Source: Sedimentisphaerales bacterium (GTDB taxonomy: Bacteria > Planctomycetota > Phycisphaerae > Sedimentisphaerales > Anaerobacaceae). Taken from it: 38,984 bases of DNA. This document shows, piece after piece, positions 23,130 through 30,236 of the stretch (its first letter is position 1; every line of letters starts with the position of its first letter). Under the pieces are notes generated by a model. That model was not told where the DNA came from. It did not search any database and worked only from the letters and a program-made list of their open reading frames with translations. The position numbers and the translations under genes were made by a program. The stretch spans positions 1 to 38,984 of the forward strand of contig JAFGTU010000087.1 of the NCBI GenBank assembly GCA_016933985.1, written 5' to 3'.

Positions 23130-24341
23130 ATGAGAAACTACAGGTATATTGCAAGAGACACAAGGGGCGTTCGCAGGGAGGGATTCACCCAGGCCATCTC
23201 CTCGAATGATGTCCTCGGCTGGCTTCGTGACCAGGGCTGCACCCCCATCAGCGTCAACGAGATCACCGTCAGCAGCGAGATGGCCCGGACCAAGTCGCAC
23301 CGCGGAAGGATCAAGTCCGCCGACCTGGCCGCCCTCTCCTGGCAGTTGACTACCATGCTCGAGGGCGGAATACCTCTAATCACCGCCCTGGATACCACGG
23401 CAGAGGATATCGAGCAGGTCGGCCTGCGAAAGGTCCTCGAGGATATCTCCTCCAAGATCAAACGGGGAACGCCCTTTTCCGAGTGTGCCGCGGAGTACCC
23501 GAGGGTATTCAACGACCTCTGCTGCGCGCTAATCTTAGCCGGCGAGACCAGCGGAAACCTCGCCGCCGCACTCAGGAAGCTCGCCGAATACTTCGAGAAC
23601 CGCGATAAGATCATCAAAAAGGTCAAGGGCGCCGTGGCGTATCCCATCTTCGTATTCGGGTTCATCGTCCTGATTGTCATATTCATAATGGCCTTTATAA
23701 TCCCGCGATTCCGCATAATATTCAAGCAGATAGGCGGGAACCTGCCCGCCTTCACGCGGGGCTTTATGGCCTTCTACGACACCGTGCGATTCAACCTGCA
23801 CTATATCTCCGGCGGCGTGATCCTTTTCGTTATCGCCCTTATACTCTTCAACAAGACCAAGACCGGCCATTACCTCTTCAGCAGGCTGGTGCTGCGTATT
23901 CCCCTCTTCGGCAAGCTCTTCCAGCAGCTCTTCTTAGTTACCTTCTGCAGGACGATGGCGACGCTCCTGGCCGCCGGCGTATCCGTACTCGAGGTACTCG
24001 ATATCCTCGCCGGCCTGAGCGGCAACGACGTTATAAAGGCCGCCGTTGTGCGAACAAAGCAGCAGATAGTCGAGGGATTGAATATCTCGCTGAGCGTCGC
24101 CGCATCCGGGTTCTTCCCCAATATGGTCGTAAAAATGATTCAGGTCGGCGAGGAAAGCGGCTCAATGCCGATGGTCCTCGAAAGGACCGCGGACCACTAC
24201 GAGCGGAAGATCGAGGCAATGATTACGGCGATGATGGCCCTGCTCGAGCCGGTTATGATTATAACGGTTGGAGCGATTGTATTGGTTGTAGTCCTCGCCC
24301 TCTACCTGCCCATATTCACCATGTCCGATATGGCGAAATAG
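23130..24341 (+). CDS. pilC: Inner-membrane platform protein (PilC/GspF)
   Basis: 403 residues, standard length. N-terminus MRNYRYIARDTRGVRREGF and SADLAALSWQLTTMLEGGIPL begin the two GspF cytoplasmic domains; three membrane segments are at ~170-195 (YPIFVFGFIVLIVIFIMAFIIPRF), ~222-240 and ~372-395 (MIITVGAIVLVVVLALYLPIF). The second repeat opens FCRTMATLLAAGVSVLEVLDI. It anchors the ATPase and receives pilins. It lies 171 bases after pilB; that gap holds no gene or clear signal. The ribosome site is weak (GGTCCGGTAA). Confidence 0.93.
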   Translation: MRNYRYIARDTRGVRREGFTQAISSNDVLGWLRDQGCTPISVNEITVSSEMARTKSHRGRIKSADLAALSWQLTTMLEGGIPLITALDTTAEDIEQVGLRKVLEDISSKIKRGTPFSECAAEYPRVFNDLCCALILAGETSGNLAAALRKLAEYFENRDKIIKKVKGAVAYPIFVFGFIVLIVIFIMAFIIPRFRIIFKQIGGNLPAFTRGFMAFYDTVRFNLHYISGGVILFVIALILFNKTKTGHYLFSRLVLRIPLFGKLFQQLFLVTFCRTMATLLAAGVSVLEVLDILAGLSGNDVIKAAVVRTKQQIVEGLNISLSVAASGFFPNMVVKMIQVGEESGSMPMVLERTADHYERKIEAMITAMMALLEPVMIITVGAIVLVVVLALYLPIFTMSDMAK

Positions 24342-24349
24342 ATTTAGAA

Positions 24350-24630
24350 GCCACAAAGCCACAGAAATATTAGCCACGAAGGCACTAAGGTACGAAGGGC
24401 CAGTGAGATATAAGCCACAAAGGCACAAAGGCAACTATTGCTGTTTCTTTGTGTCTTCGTGCCTTAGTGGCAAAGGACAAAGACAATTATTTCTGTTTCT
24501 TTGTGTCTTTGTGCCTTCGTGGCTAATTAGCCCGCTCAAAAAAATGAAAAAATCTAATTCTTTTTCTTTGTGCCTTTGTGCCTTCGTGGCTATTTAGCCC
24601 CTGAAAAAAAAATGAAAAAATCTGATTTTA
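24350..24630. repeat. Cluster of GCCACGAAGGCAC / TTTGTGCCTTCGTGGC repeats
   Basis: At least five copies of a ~25-base unit in both orientations: GCCACGAAGGCACTAAGG and GCCACAAAGGCACAAAGG forward, then three copies of TTTCTTTGTG(T/C)CTT(C/T)GTGCCTT(C/A)GTGGC reversed, so long hairpins are possible. The last two copies are followed by near-identical AAAAATGAAAAAATCT tracts. The element is of a type seen between genes in many environmental genomes. It fills the gap between pilC and the pilin promoter. Confidence 0.75.
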
Positions 24631-24634
24631 GCCC

Positions 24635-24664
24635 TTGACTTGTTTGGTCGATAAATGTTAAGAT
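24635..24664 (+). promoter_or_regulatory. Sigma70 promoter of the major pilin gene
   Basis: TTGACT, 18-base spacer, TAAGAT, about 75 bases before the pilin start, which has AGGAG. This separates pilin transcription from pilBC. Confidence 0.55.
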
Positions 24665-24737
24665 AGGCCGTCTGGGTAAACTACGCTGGTTAGACAACAC
24701 AGGCAATTACAGACACTTTTATTTTAGGAGACTTAGA

Positions 24738-25163
24738 ATGAAAAGCAGAAAAGGTTTCACACTGATCGAGCTGATGGTCGTAGTTCTGATCGTCGGAATT
24801 CTGGCCGCAGTGGCCATTCCAATCCTTCGCGGTAGAATCGACGCCGCTAAGTGGTCCGAAGGAAAGGCAATGCTCGGCACCATCGCAACCGCGATTAGGG
24901 CGTATCATGCCGAACACGGGACAACCGGGACCGCACCGACGACTCTGGACGTTGGAGTTACGGGCTTAGGTTTTGACGTTGCAGGCGGGGACCTGGACGG
25001 GACGTACTTCTCCGCTGGTGATTTCGCCCTGACCGCCGTAACAATGGACCCCTTGACTTTCACAATCACGTGCACAGCAGGCGGCGGCGGTGGTTCCGGT
25101 GAGCCCCCGACCACTCCTGCGAGTTATACTCTGAATGAGTTGGGGACCTTCGGCGCGCTGTAA
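24738..25163 (+). CDS. Type IV pilin-like protein (probable major pilin)
   Basis: 141 residues with a short leader MKSRKG, then FTLIELMVVVLIVGILAAVAIP, the class III prepilin cleavage and assembly helix with Glu5. The globular part begins AAKWSEGKAMLGTIATAIRAYH and ends in a Gly/Pro-rich GGGGGSGEPP linker and SYTLNELGTFGAL. It has its own promoter upstream and a strong terminator downstream, which is the pattern expected for a highly expressed fibre subunit. A paralogue is encoded at 25809-26246. Prepilin peptidase is not in the window. Confidence 0.9.
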   Translation: MKSRKGFTLIELMVVVLIVGILAAVAIPILRGRIDAAKWSEGKAMLGTIATAIRAYHAEHGTTGTAPTTLDVGVTGLGFDVAGGDLDGTYFSAGDFALTAVTMDPLTFTITCTAGGGGGSGEPPTTPASYTLNELGTFGAL

Positions 25164-25183
25164 AGGACGGATCGCGTTCTGTT

Positions 25184-25240
25184 CTATTGTTTACACGTGT
25201 GTACAATAGCGGGGGCCTTTTGAAGAGGCCCCCGCTTTTC
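25184..25240 (+). terminator. Rho-independent terminator after the pilin gene
   Basis: GCGGGGGCC/GGCCCCCGC (9-bp perfect stem, 25209-25235) with TTTTCTC tail. It is preceded immediately by a second dyad, CTATTGT...ACAATAG (25184-25209), with an inner ACACGTGT. Confidence 0.88.
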
Positions 25241-25274
25241 TCAAATCCGTCGTAGTTTTTCCGGGGAGGAAGGT

Positions 25275-25757
25275 ATGGCCTTGAGTCAATCTAAATCCCG
25301 TGCCGGCATTACCCTGATAGAGGTTATGTCGGCAATTGTCATAATCGCGATTGCCGTCTTGGGGGCATCGGCCTACAGGTACTACTCGACTCTCGATGGT
25401 CGAAAGGCCGTTCTGCAGAGCACGGCGGCCCGCGTCGCCCTGCTGCTCAATGAGAACTGGCGAGGCCGGGGCTACGACCATATTACCGATTTCGACCCCG
25501 TCTCCAACCTCAGTTTGGATATGGCAATCGCCCCCTCGGGCATCGGCCCGGATTACGCAACGGGATTCACCGCCTTAGGGCAATATGAAATTACCGTCAA
25601 CGACTCGCGCTTCTGGGCGGCACTTTCATACAGGACCGATTCGGCAGACCTGCGGACCCTCAATACGGTCATCGCCTGGGCCGAGCGCCCGAACGACGCC
25701 GGCGGGGTTATTTCCATGCCCAGGACGTTCAGGCTGACGACGTTCGTGACGCAATAA
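25275..25757 (+). CDS. PilV-like minor prepilin
   Basis: 160 residues. Prepilin motif AGITLIEVMSAIVIIAIAVLGASAYRYYS, with Gly-1 and Glu5 in place and a basic leader MALSQSKSRAG. The remainder (TAARVALLLNENWRGRGYDHI, then YEITVNDSRFWAALSY) resembles PilV/minor pseudopilins, which initiate or tip fibres. GGGGAGGAAGGT precedes the ATG. It starts 35 bases after the pilin terminator, so it depends on read-through or an unseen promoter. Confidence 0.8.
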   Translation: MALSQSKSRAGITLIEVMSAIVIIAIAVLGASAYRYYSTLDGRKAVLQSTAARVALLLNENWRGRGYDHITDFDPVSNLSLDMAIAPSGIGPDYATGFTALGQYEITVNDSRFWAALSYRTDSADLRTLNTVIAWAERPNDAGGVISMPRTFRLTTFVTQ

Positions 25758-25788
25758 TTAGTTTTGAGTTTTGAGTTTAAGTTTTGAG
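25756..25788. repeat. GTTTTGAGTTTTGAG intergenic repeat, copy 1
   Basis: AATTAGTTTTGAGTTTTGAG then TTTAAGTTTTGAG, directly after the PilV-like stop. A near-identical copy follows the next pilin gene (26250-26284), so the repeats bracket that gene. Confidence 0.65.
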
Positions 25789-25808
25789 CTGGGCCTGATA
25801 TCGAGGTT

Positions 25809-26246
25809 ATGACAAACAACAGGCGTACATATCGCTTCGGGTTTACACTGATCGAGCTGATGGTCGTCATCCTTATAGTGGCGATCCTTGCCGCTTCCGC
25901 CATTGCGCGCTATCGCGGTCGAGTCGATGCGGTGAGGTGGTCGGAGGGAAAGGTGATGCTCGGAACGATTGCGACGGCATTGCGGGCATACGCCGGCGAG
26001 AAGGGATGGAACGGGGCGAACCCTACGGATATATTCGGCAGCGGGCAGACGGAGCTTGGCTTTGAGCCGGGCGACCTGACGGGGCGTTATTTCGCCGACG
26101 GCGATTTCCAGATCGACGCGGTGAATATCAACGCGCAGCCCGTTACGTTTACAATCAGGTGCACGGCGGGCACAGGCATCGAGCCGCCCACCATCCCTTC
26201 GGGATATACGTTGGACCAGAGCGGCCATTTTGCCGCAATACCGTGA
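25809..26246 (+). CDS. Second type IV pilin-like protein, paralogue of the 24738 pilin
   Basis: 145 residues: leader MTNNRRTYRFG, helix FTLIELMVVILIVAILAASAIARYRG, then AVRWSEGKVMLGTIATALRAYAGE. It aligns end to end with the first pilin (WSEGKxMLGTIATAxRAY; FTIxCTAG; PPTxPxxYTLxxxGxFxA), so the two are a duplication. It lacks an own obvious promoter or terminator, suggesting lower expression as an alternative or minor subunit. Confidence 0.87.
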   Translation: MTNNRRTYRFGFTLIELMVVILIVAILAASAIARYRGRVDAVRWSEGKVMLGTIATALRAYAGEKGWNGANPTDIFGSGQTELGFEPGDLTGRYFADGDFQIDAVNINAQPVTFTIRCTAGTGIEPPTIPSGYTLDQSGHFAAIP

Positions 26247-26249
26247 GAG

Positions 26250-26284
26250 AATTAGTCTTGAGTTTTGAGGTTTAAGTTTTGAGT
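26250..26284. repeat. GTTTTGAGTTTTGAG intergenic repeat, copy 2
   Basis: AATTAGTCTTGAGTTTTGAG then GTTTAAGTTTTGAG, immediately downstream of the second pilin gene; differs from copy 1 by one substitution and one inserted base over the shared part. Confidence 0.65.
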
Positions 26285-26308
26285 TATACTTGGGGGGCTT
26301 GAGGCGTC

Positions 26309-26851
26309 GTGATACAGAATAAACGAATATTTCGATCAGGTGCGCGGCGTGCGGGATTCACCATCACCGAGCTGATGGTCACGGTGGTTATCGCGGTCAT
26401 CGTGCTCTTTGCCATTGGCGTGGTCATAGCCGACAGCGTTCGCGGGTGGCAGAAGACATACGATCAGGTCTATGCCGACGTGCGGACCGACAGCTACGTC
26501 GTCAGGGCGGCCTTCGACGGGATTGTCCGCAAGGCCGTCGGCTACATGCACCAGGTCGATCCCGCAGGGACCTGGCTCGAGGTCTATTATTACTCCAACA
26601 ACTACGCCCCTCAAATTGACCGTTATGCGCGCATCTTCTATGCCAGCGGGATGCTGATGGTTGACTACGGGACTTATACCCTGGGCGCGAACCCGCCCAC
26701 GTCGAGCCTGAGGACCGATATCATCTGCGAGAACGTGTCCTCGTGCGTCTTCAGGGACGACGGCCGCTCGGCACAGATGATCCTGACCTTAGACGACGGC
26801 TCCCAGAGCGTTGAAGTAACAACCTCGGCCGTCATGCACAACGGATCATAA
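26309..26851 (+). CDS. PilW/GspJ-like minor prepilin
   Basis: 180 residues from a GTG start. The leader is basic (MIQNKRIFRSGARRAG), then FTITELMVTVVIAVIVLFAIGVVIADSVRGWQ with Glu at position 5, a prepilin helix. The rest (VRTDSYVVRAAFDGIVRKAV; LRTDIICENVSSCVFRDDGRSAQMILTLDDG) has the layout of PilW/GspJ proteins. No family certainty beyond the N-terminus. The 200 bases after it contain the first copy of an 80-bp direct repeat. Confidence 0.8.
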   Translation: MIQNKRIFRSGARRAGFTITELMVTVVIAVIVLFAIGVVIADSVRGWQKTYDQVYADVRTDSYVVRAAFDGIVRKAVGYMHQVDPAGTWLEVYYYSNNYAPQIDRYARIFYASGMLMVDYGTYTLGANPPTSSLRTDIICENVSSCVFRDDGRSAQMILTLDDGSQSVEVTTSAVMHNGS

Positions 26852-26921
26852 CCCGCAGCGATATTCTTTCATTGTGAGGGAGCGACCAAATCCATAAATG
26901 GGGGTGGTGCTGTTATGCATT

Positions 26922-27001
26922 CGGCCAAAGAAGGCCCTCGAATCAGCCGATAAAACCTCTGTTCGCAGTTAACGGCAAATTGGAAAAACCAAAATCAGCA
27001 G
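26922..27001 (+). repeat. 80-bp imperfect direct repeat, copy A
   Basis: Identical to 28560-28590 for the first 31 bases (CGGCCAAAGAAGGCCCTCGA...), then diverging without gaps; by my count 14 mismatches in 80. Positions equivalent to the downstream gene's GGAGG and ATG read GAAAA and ATC here. Confidence 0.85.
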
Positions 27002-27051
27002 TCGGCTTTGGCGAGGCGCATTTGAGCCTGTTAAGAAGCAGCACAGCAGCG

Positions 27052-28635
27052 ATGTCATACGCAGTCCCGGCAACGGCCCTTGCCCTGGTGCTGTTGCCGC
27101 AACTGGTCTTGTATTCCCATATTACGGACGATGCCTACATCAGCTTTCGATATGCGGATCGCCTGGCCTCCGGGCAGGGGCTAACATTCAATCCGGGCCA
27201 GAGGGTCGAGGGATTCTCGAATCCGCTGTGGACGCTCTTGATAGCTGGGGCGGTCTGCCTGACCCCGTTTTCCGCACCCGAAATCGCAAGATTCCTGGGA
27301 GTCGTCTGTTCGCTGCTCACTGTTATCTGCGCGTGGCGGATCCTCAGCAAAGACCAGATAGACCCGGGCGCACGCATCGCAAACTTCGCCCTGTTCTGTG
27401 CGATGCTCCTGTCCAACCCGGGATTTCATGTCTATGCGACGGCCGGGCTTGAAGGACCGCTCCTGATGTTTCTGCTCACGGTGGGTGTGGCCCTGTCTCT
27501 GAAAGAGGCCGGTGCGTGGCGCTGCCTCGCTGGTTTTGCCTTTGGTCTTGCAAGTATAACCAGGCCGGAAGGACTCCTCTACGGCCTCTTATGGTTTGCC
27601 TTCACGTTTAAGCTCAGGTCAAGCGCCGCATGGTCCCCGCGTCGTGAATTGGCGCGCTTGGCGTGCCTGCTGCTGCCCTGGCTGGCGTACGAGCTGTTCA
27701 GATGGCTTTACTTCGGCGCATTTCTGCCGAATACCTTCGCCGCCAAACCCCCGGGAGTATTTGGCGGCGATACGCTCGCAGTGCGGTACTTATGGCCCTG
27801 GGTTATGTCGTTGGGAGGTCTTCTCGCTCTATCCCCGCTGCTCCTGCTGCGAGTTGATTATTCCAGGCAAAGCAAGGTATTGTTCAGGGCCTCTGCCGGG
27901 CCATTAATTGCAGCAGCGCTCTTCGCCATGTATGCCCGCGGCGACTGGATGCCGTTCGGGAGATTTGTCGTCCCTGTCTGGCCGCTAATCTGCCTGGCTG
28001 TAGCTGCCTGGCTTCACTCGGCTATCGAGACACTCAAAGGAAATTCCTTTCTCAGATTCCCGGGGGCGGCAAAGTGTATAGTGGCATTGATGCTCGTACT
28101 CACATCCATGCTGACCTGGGCCGATCCACTCATCGAATACATAGACAACAAAGGCATAAACATGTTGATGAGAGGGCATGACCAGATTGCAGCAGGTCAA
28201 TGGCTCTCGGAAAACGTCAGAGAAGGGACCACCGTGGCGACCATACGATTAGGCGGGATCAGCTACGCCGCGCCGGACTTAGTATTCTGGGACCTGAACG
28301 GACTCACCGACAAAGAGCAGGCTGTATTTGTCTCTCAGGGCAGACCAGGCGGCCCCCGAAGCGACCCCATCCTCAATCGATTTCCGCAAATACTCGCAAT
28401 GGTCGAGTATGCCGGATCACAAGGCCCCAAAGCAGTGGCCGATATCCGCAAATGGATAGATGAGCACTACTCGTACATCCGTTCCGTTCCTCAGGGCAGG
28501 AGCGGCGCGTTTGACTTATGGATATTGAAGCGCTGCCCGGATGTTATGAAGCAGGCAACCGGCCAAAGAAGGCCCTCGAATCAGCCGATAGAACCTGTGC
28601 CGACAATTAACGGTAATTTGGGAGGACGAAAATGA
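27052..28635 (+). CDS. GT-C fold membrane glycosyltransferase
   Basis: The track begins at a TTG (26980) inside repeat copy A; the ATG at 27052 is preferred, giving 527 residues that begin MSYAVPATALALVLLPQLVLY, the first membrane helix. Then comes ITDDAYISFRYADRLASGQGL and FNPGQRVEGFSNPLWTLL, the pattern of GT-C glycosyltransferases related to arabinofuranosyl/mannosyl transferases, where an Asp in the first loop (DDAY) is catalytic. About nine to eleven further helices and a soluble C-terminal part follow. These enzymes use polyprenyl-phosphate sugars at the outer face of the membrane. The last ~20 residues are encoded by repeat copy B; the stop overlaps the next start (ATGA). Its place in a pilus locus suggests modification of pilins, but that is inference. 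Confidence 0.85.
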   Translation: MSYAVPATALALVLLPQLVLYSHITDDAYISFRYADRLASGQGLTFNPGQRVEGFSNPLWTLLIAGAVCLTPFSAPEIARFLGVVCSLLTVICAWRILSKDQIDPGARIANFALFCAMLLSNPGFHVYATAGLEGPLLMFLLTVGVALSLKEAGAWRCLAGFAFGLASITRPEGLLYGLLWFAFTFKLRSSAAWSPRRELARLACLLLPWLAYELFRWLYFGAFLPNTFAAKPPGVFGGDTLAVRYLWPWVMSLGGLLALSPLLLLRVDYSRQSKVLFRASAGPLIAAALFAMYARGDWMPFGRFVVPVWPLICLAVAAWLHSAIETLKGNSFLRFPGAAKCIVALMLVLTSMLTWADPLIEYIDNKGINMLMRGHDQIAAGQWLSENVREGTTVATIRLGGISYAAPDLVFWDLNGLTDKEQAVFVSQGRPGGPRSDPILNRFPQILAMVEYAGSQGPKAVADIRKWIDEHYSYIRSVPQGRSGAFDLWILKRCPDVMKQATGQRRPSNQPIEPVPTINGNLGGRK

Positions 28636-28639
28636 GCAG
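28560..28639 (+). repeat. 80-bp imperfect direct repeat, copy B
   Basis: Contains the end of the GT-C gene and the GGAGG ribosome site plus ATG (28632) of the following PilX-like gene. Copy A lies 1638 bases upstream. Confidence 0.85.
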
Positions 28640-29924
28640 AAGAACGTTTCGACAGGCGAACAAAAAGGGCTCTATCCTGGCCTTAGTTGTTATTGTTATT
28701 GTGTTTCTTTCGGTGATTGGCGTGGGCATGCTGCAATGCGGGCTCCAGGCCCGCGTCTATGCCGCCCGGCAGGCAAATGAGATCGCCGCCCAGGTCGCCG
28801 CCGACGCAGGCCTGGAGAGGGCGGTCTGGCAGTTGAATCAGAATGTCCAGGCCAAATACTCCGCCGAGACGCTGCCGAAGCAGGCCGACCTCCTCCTGGC
28901 CAATTCCCAGGCAACCTACAGCTACGAAATAGCAATCCCGAACGCAGGCACGCTCGACCTTGCCGGCGACGCCCAAAGCCTTCAATTAGTTGACCCCTTC
29001 ACCGTCAGGCTCTCTTCCGCACAGAGATACACAATCAGGTCCGTCGGAAAATCCGGAAGCGCCCAAAAGGTGTTATACGGGACCGTCAGATTAAAGGGCC
29101 TCTTCGACAGCGCGATTCTTTCAAAAGGCAAAATATCGCTGATGCCGAATACATTGATAAGCGGCTACAACTCAGCCGACCCGACAGATACCGATATAGA
29201 CGTTGCGATCGGAACAATTAGCACCCTTGACGATAGCATTACCCTAGGCCCCGGAAGCGTCGTTGAGGGCGACGTCTTCGTCGGCCTCGGCGGCAATCCC
29301 CTGGACGTTATCGGCGCCGGAGGAACAATTAACGGCCAGAAGTACGCCTTGACCGAGACGATTCAGTTCCCCGTCATAACCATCCCCCTATTGGCGGACT
29401 ACGGAACAGTCATCACCGCCAAGGGCGAGACGCTGAAGCTCACCCCAGCCGATAACGGGACATACAACGAGATTAAGCTCTCATCGCAGGCGGGCATACC
29501 CGGCCGGCTCGAAATAAACGGCAGCGTTGTCCTGCATCTCACGGGCGACATTAATCTCGGAAACGACGCAGAGATCGTCATAAAAAACGGCTCATCCCTG
29601 GTCCTCTACGCCGACAGCGATATATCCACCGGCAACTCGGCGGGATTTGTCAATGAAAACACGCCTCCCCAGACGCTCAAGGTATTCGCCACAGGCGAAG
29701 ACCCACAGGACTTCGAGCTCAAGGCAAAGAGCAGCGTCTTCGGCGAGGTGTATGCGCCAAATGCCGATATCGAGCTCTACCCCAACGCGGAATTGTACGG
29801 GGCGATTGTGGGCAACAGCGTTTCGATAAAAAGCGGCGGGACCTTCATGTACGATGAAGCCCTCCGGAACGTCGAGCCGGAAGATGAAGGCGCCCGCTTC
29901 ACAATCGAAAGATGGTGGGAGTAG
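28632..29924 (+). CDS. Large PilX-like pilus protein, paralogue 1
   Basis: 430 residues. Basic start MSRRTFRQANKKGS, one membrane helix ILALVVIVIVFLSVIGVGML, then ARVYAARQANEIAAQVAADAGLERAVW, the pattern of PilX N-terminal domains. Residues ~155-430 are strand-rich with regularly spaced turns (SVVEGDVFVGLGGNPLDVIG; GSVVLHLTGDINLG; GEVYAPNADIELYPNAELYGAIVG), suggesting a right-handed beta-helix. It ends YDEALRNVEPEDEGARFTIERWWE, nearly the same as the end of the protein at 30237-31589. PilX-like proteins act in pilus priming; the beta-helix implies a surface tip. ATGA overlap with the preceding gene. Confidence 0.82.
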   Translation: MSRRTFRQANKKGSILALVVIVIVFLSVIGVGMLQCGLQARVYAARQANEIAAQVAADAGLERAVWQLNQNVQAKYSAETLPKQADLLLANSQATYSYEIAIPNAGTLDLAGDAQSLQLVDPFTVRLSSAQRYTIRSVGKSGSAQKVLYGTVRLKGLFDSAILSKGKISLMPNTLISGYNSADPTDTDIDVAIGTISTLDDSITLGPGSVVEGDVFVGLGGNPLDVIGAGGTINGQKYALTETIQFPVITIPLLADYGTVITAKGETLKLTPADNGTYNEIKLSSQAGIPGRLEINGSVVLHLTGDINLGNDAEIVIKNGSSLVLYADSDISTGNSAGFVNENTPPQTLKVFATGEDPQDFELKAKSSVFGEVYAPNADIELYPNAELYGAIVGNSVSIKSGGTFMYDEALRNVEPEDEGARFTIERWWE

Positions 29925-29950
29925 CACCCCTTTCCTGCCCGAAATCGGAC

Positions 29951-30049
29951 GTGCCGATCGGCACTGAATCGGCGTTGCCCCCGGCAGAATCCCTCCTCTT
30001 AGGCCCAATCAGGCGGTTTTTGAGACGTTTTTTCGTTCAATCCGCCTGA
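29951..30049. promoter_or_regulatory. Palindrome and large hairpin between PilX-like genes
   Basis: GTGCCGATCGGCAC at 29951-29964 is a perfect 14-base palindrome. A hairpin with 8-bp outer stem TCAGGCGG/CCGCCTGA (30009-30016, 30042-30049) and an inner TTGA/TCAA-type stem follows. No U-run on the plus strand, so it may be a terminator of another class or a regulatory site. Confidence 0.45.
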
Positions 30050-30075
30050 AAATCCCTCTCCGGGCCACAATTTTC

Positions 30076-30104
30076 TTGACATTTTGCAGCCAATCGGCTA
30101 TACT
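30076..30104 (+). promoter_or_regulatory. Consensus sigma70 promoter for PilX-like paralogue 2
   Basis: Perfect TTGACA, 17-base spacer, TATACT. The expected leader of ~126 bases contains two tight hairpins, GCGGCT/AGCCGC (30164-30178) and GCGGA/TCCGC (30195-30207), before AAGGGG and the ATG. Confidence 0.8.
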
Positions 30105-30236
30105 AACAGGTTCAAGGATGGTGGTGAGAAGGCATCGTTGGTGCTTTCCCTCCTCGTGCGCTCGCGGCTGGAAGCCGCCTCTTTCTGTATTCGGGCGGAT
30201 AGTCCGCACAAGACATCTTGTAAGGGGATAGCCAAA

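Noticed and set aside
24350-24630. Possible CRISPR array
   Set aside because: The repeated units are in both orientations, irregularly spaced and degenerate, with no unique spacers of uniform length and no cas genes.
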